A stretch of 5,079 nucleotides of DNA from Paludibacteraceae bacterium (GTDB lineage Bacteria > Bacteroidota > Bacteroidia > Bacteroidales > Paludibacteraceae). The position numbers and the translations under genes were made by a program. Shown here piece after piece: positions 1 to 5,079 of this stretch; within the stretch, counting starts at the first letter, position 1, and each line of letters opens with the position of its first letter. A model generated the notes under the pieces. That model searched no databases, had not been told where the DNA came from, and was given only the letters and a program-made list of their open reading frames with translations. The DNA is taken from NCBI GenBank assembly GCA_018055865.1, contig JAGPGR010000159.1:1-5079 (forward strand). Reading direction: 5' to 3'.

Positions 1-1
1 C

Positions 2-643
2 ATTAAATCCGCGCATTTAAGTTCTCCATTTAAGGAGTTAAGGGGTAAGGTTTGTTTCTCCACTGCCTATCTCCCACCTGTTTCGTACTTTGCAGTTTTG
101 CTGCATGCAGAAAACGTTTGGCTCGAAGCATGTGAAAATTACGTGAAACAATCCTACAGAAACCGATGCCGGATAGCTACGGCAAACGGTGTAGAAACGC
201 TGAGTATTCCGGTGGAGAGCAATAGCGGACAAAAAAATCCGATTCGCGACGTGAGAATCTCGACGCACGGTAACTGGCAGCTAACTCACTGGAGGGCTAT
301 TACTTCAGCATACATGAACAGCCCGTTCTTTGAGTATTACCAGGACGATTTTCGACCTTTCTACGAAAATAAATGGACTTTTCTTTGGGATTACAATCAT
401 GAATTGCTAACTTTGATACTTCAATTGTTGAATGAAAATCCGAAAATTATACTGTCGGAAATATATCAGGATAAATCGAATGAAATCAATGATTTTCGTG
501 AAATAATTCATCCAAAAAAAGATCCGGTTTTCCTCTCAAAATCCTATTATCAGGTTTTTGAAAATAAATTCGGTTTTTTACCCGATTTAAGTATCATTGA
601 TTTATTGTTTAATATGGGGAATGAGGCAGTGATGATGCTTTAA
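2..643 (+). CDS. WbqC-family protein, 5' end unresolved
   Basis: I recognise this as a WbqC-like family protein (Pfam WbqC). The family is functionally uncharacterised; its name comes from a gene in an O-antigen cluster, so a role in surface glycan synthesis is only suggestive. Family-typical blocks are STAYLPPVSYF (59-91), ENYVKQSYRNRC (134-169), GNWQLTHWRAIT and the following NSPFFEYYQDDF (269-352), and a C-terminal LPDLSIIDLLFNMG block (578-619). The stop is TAA at 641-643. The first in-frame ATG/GTG/TTG/CTG-type start of the usual kind is TTG at 98, giving 181 residues, but this would cut off the conserved STAYLPP segment. The frame has no stop back to base 2 and contains no ATG or GTG there. 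Either the start lies left of the window, or a non-canonical codon near 44-50 is used, or the 5' end is damaged. The conserved coding region is certain from about base 56; the coordinates given are the open frame. No signal peptide is visible, so it is probably cytoplasmic. Confidence 0.85.
   Translation: MKSAHLSSPFKELRGKVCFSTAYLPPVSYFAVLLHAENVWLEACENYVKQSYRNRCRIATANGVETLSIPVESNSGQKNPIRDVRISTHGNWQLTHWRAITSAYMNSPFFEYYQDDFRPFYENKWTFLWDYNHELLTLILQLLNENPKIILSEIYQDKSNEINDFREIIHPKKDPVFLSKSYYQVFENKFGFLPDLSIIDLLFNMGNEAVMML
22..46 (+). repeat. Decayed third copy of the 25-base REP-like repeat
   Basis: Aligned without gaps to the copy at 764-788, this segment matches at 18 of 25 positions. Six of the seven differences are transitions (C to T or G to A) and one is a C to A change. 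The CC-rich arm, the TT-A centre and the GTTA-GGGG tail are all kept in order. It lies at the very place where the WbqC-family start codon would be expected. It is read in the WbqC frame as SPFKELRGK. The pattern of loss of G and C fits decay of an old copy, but the match is short enough that chance cannot be fully excluded. Confidence 0.6.
384..415 (+). promoter_or_regulatory. Possible Bacteroidota-type promoter inside the WbqC gene
   Basis: A TTTG at 384-387 is followed after exactly 20 bases by TAACTTTG at 408-415, a full match to the Bacteroidota -33/-7 consensus (TTTG, TAnnTTTG). Transcription would start near 422 and read toward ilvE, whose ATG is about 385 bases downstream. No equally good promoter is seen in 644-805. 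The sequence also encodes conserved protein (FLWDYNHELLTL), so the match may be a coincidence of codon use. Reading the + strand by eye I find only three TAnnTTTG octamers in the window, and this is the only one with a spaced TTTG upstream. Confidence 0.35.
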
Positions 644-650
644 AAGGCCT

Positions 651-788
651 GCCCCCTAACCCCCTGAAGGGGGAACTTGTGGTAAAAGTCAGAGGATTCT
701 GAAACATTGAGATACAAATTAAATAAAAAAATATATAAAACTAACTTTATAAACGCTCTTATATTCCCCCTTCAGGGGGTTAGGGGGC
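651..788. repeat. REP-like perfect inverted repeat pair (REPIN-like element)
   Basis: Bases 651-675 and 764-788 are exact reverse complements over 25 bases, separated by 88 AT-rich bases. Each arm also carries its own small hairpin: CCCCC-TGAA-GGGGG at 660-673 and CCCCC-TTCA-GGGGG at 766-779. The identity stops at the same base on both sides, so the unit has sharp ends. It begins 7 bases after the WbqC-family stop and ends 17 bases before the ilvE ATG. G- and C-rich runs in an AT-rich gap, and two REP-like units in opposite orientation within about 140 bases, resemble REPIN elements, which in other bacteria are mobilised by RAYT transposases. That link is inference; no transposase is in the window. 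As RNA the two arms could form a 25-bp stem and stop transcripts or protect ends. No T-run follows either small hairpin, so a classical intrinsic terminator is not supported. Confidence 0.85.
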
Positions 789-805
789 TAATTACTTATT
801 CTATT

Positions 806-1828
806 ATGGAAAACATAGATTGGAGCAATTTGGGTTTCGGTTATATGAGAACCGATTACAACGTTCGCTGTACCTACAAAGATGGTGCCTGGGGCGAAAT
901 CAGAACATTTGAAGACGAAAACATCACGATGCACATGGCAGCAACCTGCCTGCATTACGGTCAGGAAGCCTTCGAAGGACTGAAAGCATTCAAAGGGAAA
1001 GACGGCAAAATTCGCATTTTCCGGCTGGATGAGAATGCCAAACGCCTTCAGTCATCTTGCGAAGGTATTATGATGGCAAAATTACCGGTGAAAATATTTG
1101 AAGAAGCTGTTCTTAAAGTGGTAAAACTGAACGAACGGTTCGTACCTCCATACGAATCGGGAGCATCGCTCTATATTCGTCCGCTGCTCATCGGCACCAG
1201 TGCTCAGGTAGGTGTGAAGCCTGCCAAAGAATACGAATTCCTTATATTCGTAACTCCGGTAGGACCTTATTTCAAAGGCGGATTTGCCACTACTCCTTAT
1301 GTAATCATGCGTGAATACGACCGTGCAGCACCACTGGGCACAGGCATTTATAAAGTAGGCGGCAATTATGCAGCCAGTATGGTAGCCGGCATGAAAGCCC
1401 ACGAAATGGGTTATTCGGCTGTATTCTATCTGGATGCCAAAGAGAAAAAATACATCGACGAATGCGGCGCTGCCAATTTCTTCGGAATCAAAAACGATAC
1501 CTACATCACTCCTAAATCTAGTTCCATCCTGCCCTCCATCACCAACAAAAGTTTGATGGTGCTTGCCGAAGAACTGGGCATGAAAGTGGAACAACGGGTA
1601 GTACCTGAAGAAGAACTGGCTACTTTCGAAGAAGCCGGAGCTTGCGGCACAGCAGCTGTAATAAGCCCGATAGAACGTATAGACGACCTACAGGAAAACA
1701 AAACCTACATCATTTCCAAAGACGGAAAACCCGGTAAATGGAGCGAAAAACTGTATCATAAACTACGCGCCATTCAATACGGTGATGAGCCTGACACACA
1801 CGGCTGGATAACAATTGTAAATCCATAA
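806..1828 (+). CDS. ilvE: Branched-chain amino acid aminotransferase IlvE
   Basis: This is a PLP-dependent class IV (fold type IV) aminotransferase. It catalyses the last step of leucine, isoleucine and valine synthesis, and the first of their breakdown, by moving an amino group between glutamate and the branched-chain 2-oxo acids in the cytoplasm. The product is 340 residues, normal for the longer BCAT subgroup. Lys183 in GTGIYKVGGNYAAS is the expected Schiff-base lysine. Glu219 in DECGAANFF matches the residue that contacts the PLP ring nitrogen. ILPSITNKS (241-249) and CGTAAVISPI (280-289) are the usual cofactor and phosphate-binding blocks. I chose ATG 806 because MENIDWSNLGFGY is a normal family N-terminus. 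The frame stays open upstream to TTG 707, but that stretch crosses the 764-788 repeat and translates it as FPLQGVRGL, so it is not real protein. The leader before the ATG is AT-rich with no Shine-Dalgarno, usual in this phylum. A terminator follows at 1888. Confidence 0.97.
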   Translation: MENIDWSNLGFGYMRTDYNVRCTYKDGAWGEIRTFEDENITMHMAATCLHYGQEAFEGLKAFKGKDGKIRIFRLDENAKRLQSSCEGIMMAKLPVKIFEEAVLKVVKLNERFVPPYESGASLYIRPLLIGTSAQVGVKPAKEYEFLIFVTPVGPYFKGGFATTPYVIMREYDRAAPLGTGIYKVGGNYAASMVAGMKAHEMGYSAVFYLDAKEKKYIDECGAANFFGIKNDTYITPKSSSILPSITNKSLMVLAEELGMKVEQRVVPEEELATFEEAGACGTAAVISPIERIDDLQENKTYIISKDGKPGKWSEKLYHKLRAIQYGDEPDTHGWITIVNP

Positions 1829-1887
1829 ACTCCTACAAGAACATTTTTTGAGAAAAATCAGATTGCTTTCTACAAAACGAATAAAAT

Positions 1888-1923
1888 TGCTGACAGTATT
1901 TGGAAAATCTGTCAGTAGTTTTT
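1888..1923 (+). terminator. Intrinsic terminator after ilvE
   Basis: CTGACAG (1890-1896) pairs with CTGTCAG (1909-1915). The stem extends outward by a G-T wobble and a T-A pair (1888-1889 with 1916-1917). Inside, ATTT can pair with AAAT across a one-base bulge. A run of five T (1919-1923) follows after one G. It lies 59 bases after the ilvE stop and would end the ilvE transcript. Confidence 0.7.
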
Positions 1924-1930
1924 ATATTTC
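1899..1930 (+). promoter_or_regulatory. Probable dpp7 promoter overlapping the ilvE terminator
   Basis: TTTG at 1899-1902 is followed after 20 bases by TATATTTC at 1923-1930, a 7 of 8 match to the Bacteroidota -7 box TAnnTTTG (last base C instead of G). The TTTG lies within the terminator hairpin above. A start near 1937 would give a leader of about 70 bases before the dpp7 ATG. It is assigned by consensus only. Confidence 0.5.
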
Positions 1931-1970
1931 AGAATTAATTAAAAAACAATTAACAACAAACAAATTCTCC

Positions 1971-2006
1971 AAATCCATTAATCGTGGAAATGGATTTAAT
2001 TTTTTT
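1971..2006 (+). terminator. Hairpin plus T-run directly before the dpp7 start
   Basis: AAATCCATT (1971-1979) pairs perfectly over nine bases with AATGGATTT (1989-1997), with a 9-base loop. Seven T follow at 2000-2006, and the ATG of dpp7 begins at 2007. The shape is that of a weak intrinsic terminator. It could be a second stop for ilvE read-through, an attenuator in the dpp7 leader, or an mRNA structure that affects translation. The stem holds only two G-C pairs, so it is weak. Confidence 0.45.
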
Positions 2007-4127
2007 ATGAAAAAACTTACAATAATACTAATTTCGCTGGTTTTAACAATCGGTGCACATGCCGACGAAGGTATGTGGATGTTGCCTTTGGTAGAGAAAC
2101 TGAATATCCAGAAGATGCAGGGAATGGGTCTTACGATGACTGCCGAAGAAATTTACAGTGACAACAACACGAGTCTGAAAGATGCTGTGGTGATATTTGG
2201 CGGAGGATGTACCGGTGTAATGGTTTCGCCTGCCGGATTGCTCTTTACCAACCACCACTGCGGTTATAGCGCCATTCAACAGTTGAGTAGCGTAGAGCAT
2301 AATTACCTCAAAGATGGATTTACTGCCGCAGAGCTTTCTAATGAATTGCCATGCAAGGGATTGTCTGTTACTTTTTTGGTAAAAGTGGAAGATGTGACTC
2401 AGCGGGTACTGGAAAAAGCAGGCAATCTGACCGGAAAAGAACGAAGAACAGCACTGGAAGCCATTTTCGAAACAATTAAAAAAGAAGCCAAAGGCGATAC
2501 AAACTACACCGCACAGGTTCGTTCGTTTTATTCCGAAAATGAATTCTATCTTTTTGTATATGAAAGATTTAACGATGTAAGACTTGCTTACACACCTCCA
2601 TCCTCCATCGGCAAATTCGGTGGAGAAACCGACAACTGGATGTATCCGCGCCATACAGGCGATTTTTCTGTCTTCCGTGTTTATGCCGATAAAGATGGTA
2701 AACCGGCAGAATATTCCGAAAAAAATATCCCTTTTGTACCCAAACGGTTTGCTGCAGTATCCAACGCAGGTATGAGTGAAGGAGATTATGCCATGATTTT
2801 GGGTAATCCCGGTTCGACCGACCGCTATGCCACTTCTTATGCCATAAAAAACCGGGTAAAGAACGGCAACAGTGCCCGAATTGAGATGCGTGGAGTAAAA
2901 CAGGATGTGTGGAGAAAATTTATGCGTGCTGACGAAGCAATCAACATAGCCTATGCCAATAAGTTTGCAGGCAGTTCCAACTATTGGAAAAACAGCATCG
3001 GTATGAACAACGCGATTAAAAACCTGAACGTAGTTGCCGAAAAAGAAAAACAGGAAGCTGAATTTTCAAAATGGATCAACAGCAATGCTGACAGAAAGCT
3101 GAAATACAACAGGGTGCTTCCCGATCTGAAAAGAGATTACGAACTTCTGGACAAAAACCAGCATGCCCTTGAATTCCTGCGCGAATCTTTGATGGCAGGA
3201 GTTGAATTGCCGCGTATTGCAACGGGTGCACTCACCAGAATTGACACCAAACTGCCAGTAGACTCCAATCTGACCAAAGTTACCGGTATGTATAAGGATT
3301 ATTACCCCGAAGTGGACAAAGTAGCCTTCGCTGCATTGCTGGAAGCATACCGAAAATCTGTAAATGCGGAGTATCTGCCTGGAATTTACAAAACCATTGA
3401 TAAAAAGTTTAAAGGAAATTATGCCGGTTTCGCCAACGATTTTTTTGCAAAATCGGTATTTACCTCGCCCGACAAACTTTCTAAAGCATTGAAAAAGAAG
3501 AAATTTGATTTTTCAAAAGATCCGGCCATTTTATTCAGCAAAGATATTCAGAAGAAAATGACCGAATTGCGAACTTCAGAATACGATAAGGCGCTGGAAA
3601 ACATCGACTTAAACAAACGTCTTTATGAAGCTGCGCTCAAAGAATGGGCTGCAGAGAAAAAAGAGCCAATGTATCCTGACGCTAACTTTACCATGAGATT
3701 GACCTACGGACAAGTGCTGGGTTACAAACCGGCCGATGGAGTAAATTATGACTTTTACACCACAACCAAAGGAGTGATGGAAAAAGAAGATGCCGAAAAT
3801 CCGGAATTTATTGTGCCCGAAAAACTGAAAGAAGCCATTGAAAAAGGCGATTATAGCAGATATATTGATGCTAAAACCGGCAAGATGCACGTAGCTTTCA
3901 TAAGTACCAACGACATTACCGGCGGCAACTCCGGCAGTCCGGTATTCAACGCCAAAGGTGAAGTCATCGGGCTGGCATTCGACGGAAACTGGGAAGCCAT
4001 GAGCGGCGACATCATTTTCGAGCCCAATCTGCAACGTACTATCAGTGTCGATATCCGTTATGTACTTTTCGTGATGGAAAAAGTAGGTGGAGCCGACAGA
4101 TTAATCAGGGAACTGACAATCAAATAA
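2007..4127 (+). CDS. dpp7: Dipeptidyl-peptidase of family S46, DPP7 type
   Basis: This is an exported serine exopeptidase that removes dipeptides from the free N-terminus of oligopeptides, feeding peptide-using metabolism. The product is 706 residues, close to the roughly 710-720 of known DPP7 and DPP11. Residues 1-19 form a signal peptide: MKK, a hydrophobic core, and AHA before DEGMWML, the usual mature start. The chymotrypsin-fold triad is His84 in TNHHC, Asp219 in RHTGDF and Ser642 in GGNSGSP. Asn210-Trp211 (TDNWMYPRHTGDF) and Asn325 (SSNYW) match the residues that hold the substrate amino group in DAP BII. Gly660 in AFDGNWEAM sits at the position that is Arg673 in DPP11, which selects Asp/Glu. 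Glycine here indicates DPP7-like preference for hydrophobic or uncharged P1 residues. I chose ATG 2007 because the signal peptide begins there. The open frame upstream to TTG 1848 runs through a terminator and has no secretory character. The gene ends 67 bases before the flippase start. It probably acts in the periplasm or at the outer membrane. Confidence 0.95.
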   Translation: MKKLTIILISLVLTIGAHADEGMWMLPLVEKLNIQKMQGMGLTMTAEEIYSDNNTSLKDAVVIFGGGCTGVMVSPAGLLFTNHHCGYSAIQQLSSVEHNYLKDGFTAAELSNELPCKGLSVTFLVKVEDVTQRVLEKAGNLTGKERRTALEAIFETIKKEAKGDTNYTAQVRSFYSENEFYLFVYERFNDVRLAYTPPSSIGKFGGETDNWMYPRHTGDFSVFRVYADKDGKPAEYSEKNIPFVPKRFAAVSNAGMSEGDYAMILGNPGSTDRYATSYAIKNRVKNGNSARIEMRGVKQDVWRKFMRADEAINIAYANKFAGSSNYWKNSIGMNNAIKNLNVVAEKEKQEAEFSKWINSNADRKLKYNRVLPDLKRDYELLDKNQHALEFLRESLMAGVELPRIATGALTRIDTKLPVDSNLTKVTGMYKDYYPEVDKVAFAALLEAYRKSVNAEYLPGIYKTIDKKFKGNYAGFANDFFAKSVFTSPDKLSKALKKKKFDFSKDPAILFSKDIQKKMTELRTSEYDKALENIDLNKRLYEAALKEWAAEKKEPMYPDANFTMRLTYGQVLGYKPADGVNYDFYTTTKGVMEKEDAENPEFIVPEKLKEAIEKGDYSRYIDAKTGKMHVAFISTNDITGGNSGSPVFNAKGEVIGLAFDGNWEAMSGDIIFEPNLQRTISVDIRYVLFVMEKVGGADRLIRELTIK

Positions 4128-4143
4128 TTTTCCGGTCATTCTC

Positions 4144-4185
4144 AAAAAACAGATTACATTGGTTATCTTTGTAATCTGTTTTTTT
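4144..4185. terminator. Long-stem bidirectional terminator after dpp7
   Basis: The arm at 4144-4158 (six A, then CAGATTACA) pairs over 15 bases with 4170-4184 (TGTAATCTG, then T), leaving an 11-base loop. The T-run at 4179-4185 makes it an intrinsic terminator for dpp7, which stops 16 bases upstream. The A-run on the left arm would serve in the reverse direction too. The stem is AT-rich, with three G-C pairs. Confidence 0.75.
4164..4171 (+). promoter_or_regulatory. Promoter -7 box in the terminator loop, before the flippase gene
   Basis: TATCTTTG matches the Bacteroidota -7 consensus TAnnTTTG at every fixed base and sits in the loop and first stem base of the dpp7 terminator. The flippase ATG is 23 bases downstream, so the transcript would have a leader of only about 15-20 bases. 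No TTTG or TTG is found at the expected -33 distance (around 4137-4146), so the call rests on the -7 box and position. Confidence 0.45.
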
Positions 4186-4194
4186 ATAGACAAC

Positions 4195-5079
4195 ATGGGA
4201 GACAATCTGAAAGAAAAAACCATCAGCGCACTGAAATGGTCTACTGTTGACCGGTTCGGGCAACAGGCAGTACAGTTCGTTGTTGGTATCATTTTAGCTA
4301 ACACCATTCTGCCCGAAGATTTCGGACTTTTCGGCATGCTGGCCATATTCAATGCCTTGTCGTTTGTATTGGTTGAAAGCGGATTCGGACAAGCGCTGGT
4401 TCGCAAAAAATCGTCCGATCCGCGTGAATTCAGTTCCATCTTTTATTTTGATATTGTAACAGGAATTTTCCTTTATATCCTTTTATACTTCAGCGCACCG
4501 TCCATCGCCGGTTTCTTCCAACAGCCCGAACTGGTCAGCCTTTCACGATTTACATTTATTGTTATCATTTTCAATGCTTTCTATCTTATCCAAATCAATA
4601 TTCTCGGGATAAAACTTGATTATAAAAACATTGCCAAGGTCAATTTTATTTCTACAATAGTGAGTGGCAGTGTCGGCGTGACATTGGCAGTAACCGGTTT
4701 CGGCGTGTGGGCATTAGCAGTGCAGTTAGTCTGTTATCATTTGATCCGGATGATTAGCTTTTTTTACTTTGTGAGATGGAAACCTTTGCTTTTTTTCTCT
4801 TTTGACTATATCCGTGAACACTGGAAATTCAGCATTAGTTTGCTTGGTACAGGTGTGTTGAATGTCATTTTCAACAATATATTTATCTTGGTTCTGGGGA
4901 AGTATTTTCCCTTAAAAGAAGTGGGATATTACAATCAGGCAAACAAACAAAGCGAAACGGTCAATTATGCATTCGTTTCGGTTCTCACGGGCACCACCTA
5001 CAATGTTTTTTCGCAAATTCACGAGCAAACCGAAAGACTGAAACATTTGCTCAGGGAATTTTCACACAAAACAGCCGTA
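4195..5079 (+). CDS. Polysaccharide flippase of the RfbX/Wzx type, 3' end outside window
   Basis: The frame runs from ATG 4195 to the last base with no stop, giving 295 residues, about 60 percent of the roughly 480 typical of this family. The N-terminus (LKEKTISALKWSTVDRFGQQ, then GIILANTILPEDFGLFGM) is characteristic of oligosaccharide-lipid flippases in the MOP superfamily, close to the WzxC/TuaB branch (COG2244). Hydrophobic segments, judged by eye, lie near residues 22-39, 43-62, 83-106, 117-138, 148-167, 169-192 and 213-236. ESGFGQALVRKK (61-72) and GYYNQANKQSE (244-254) are further family-typical stretches. The protein would sit in the inner membrane and move undecaprenyl-linked sugar repeats to the periplasmic face. 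The substrate cannot be told from sequence. No glycosyltransferase is visible next to it, but the right side is cut. The start is supported by the motif spacing; no Shine-Dalgarno is present, as with its neighbours. Confidence 0.9.
   Translation, partial: MGDNLKEKTISALKWSTVDRFGQQAVQFVVGIILANTILPEDFGLFGMLAIFNALSFVLVESGFGQALVRKKSSDPREFSSIFYFDIVTGIFLYILLYFSAPSIAGFFQQPELVSLSRFTFIVIIFNAFYLIQINILGIKLDYKNIAKVNFISTIVSGSVGVTLAVTGFGVWALAVQLVCYHLIRMISFFYFVRWKPLLFFSFDYIREHWKFSISLLGTGVLNVIFNNIFILVLGKYFPLKEVGYYNQANKQSETVNYAFVSVLTGTTYNVFSQIHEQTERLKHLLREFSHKTAV

Noticed and set aside
38..268. Antisense open frame opposite the start of the WbqC-family gene
   Set aside because: Conserved WbqC motifs occupy the + strand here; the minus-strand product looks like a shadow.
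651..788. CRISPR array or insertion sequence ends
   Set aside because: Only two inverted units with an 88-base spacer, no direct repeats, no transposase and no visible target-site duplication.
707..805. N-terminal extension of ilvE from TTG 707
   Set aside because: It runs through the AT-rich spacer and the REP-like repeat, gives no family-like sequence, and the normal BCAT N-terminus begins at ATG 806.
1082..1594. Antisense open frame opposite ilvE (and a shorter one at 1501-1701)
   Set aside because: The ilvE sense frame is unambiguous. The antisense translation is rich in Phe, His and Cys as expected for a shadow frame and resembles no family.
1843..1857. T-run followed by A-run just after ilvE as a hairpin
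   Set aside because: Pairs only A with T across a very short loop; too weak to call beside the better hairpin at 1888-1923.
1848..2006. N-terminal extension of the S46 peptidase from TTG 1848
   Set aside because: It crosses a terminator and promoter elements and would bury the signal peptide that begins at ATG 2007 behind 53 basic, non-secretory residues.
2043..2654. Antisense open frame opposite the 5' part of dpp7 (also 3609-4034)
   Set aside because: Shadow of a strongly conserved sense gene; no leader, promoter or recognisable domain.
2584..2775. Small + strand open frame within dpp7 in another frame
   Set aside because: Lies wholly within conserved S46 sequence including the Asp219 region; no independent support.
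2960..2967. TAAGTTTG, an exact match to the -7 consensus inside dpp7
   Set aside because: No TTTG is found about 20 bases upstream and there is no gene start nearby; taken as chance.
4101..4439. Antisense open frame spanning the dpp7-flippase junction
   Set aside because: It covers the terminator and the well-supported flippase N-terminus, and its translation has no recognisable features.

Overview
This window looks like ordinary chromosomal DNA from a member of the Bacteroidales (phylum Bacteroidota). The evidence is a peptidase S46 gene of the DPP7 type, a WbqC-family gene with Bacteroidota-like motifs, AT-rich leaders without Shine-Dalgarno sites before the reliable starts, and promoter-like sequences of the Bacteroidota form (TTTG, then TAnnTTTG). 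No species can be named from the sequence alone.

Layout, all genes on the + strand. Bases 2-643 hold a WbqC-family gene whose frame is open to the left edge and which shows no canonical start where the family should begin. Bases 644-805 are an intergenic region built around a perfect 25-base inverted repeat (651-675 and 764-788). A decayed third copy of that repeat lies at 22-46. Bases 806-1828 encode the branched-chain aminotransferase IlvE, complete. Bases 1829-2006 hold a terminator, a probable promoter that overlaps it, and a second hairpin plus T-run that touches the next start codon. Bases 2007-4127 encode a complete secreted or periplasmic dipeptidyl-peptidase of family S46, with a full catalytic triad and the glycine expected of DPP7 rather than DPP11. 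Bases 4128-4194 hold a long-stem terminator with a promoter -7 box in its loop. From 4195 to the right edge lie the first 295 residues of a multi-pass polysaccharide flippase of the RfbX/Wzx type; it has no stop codon in the window.

The genes do not form an obvious pathway. IlvE is cytoplasmic amino-acid metabolism, DPP7 trims peptides outside the inner membrane, and the flippase exports lipid-linked glycans. WbqC-family genes have been seen in O-antigen loci but are uncharacterised. The terminators suggest that ilvE, dpp7 and the flippase gene are separate transcription units. I found no defence system, mobile gene, RNA gene or CRISPR array. The most interesting material is non-coding: the REP-like inverted pair, the missing wbqC start next to a decayed repeat copy, and the repeated overlap of terminators with promoter elements.
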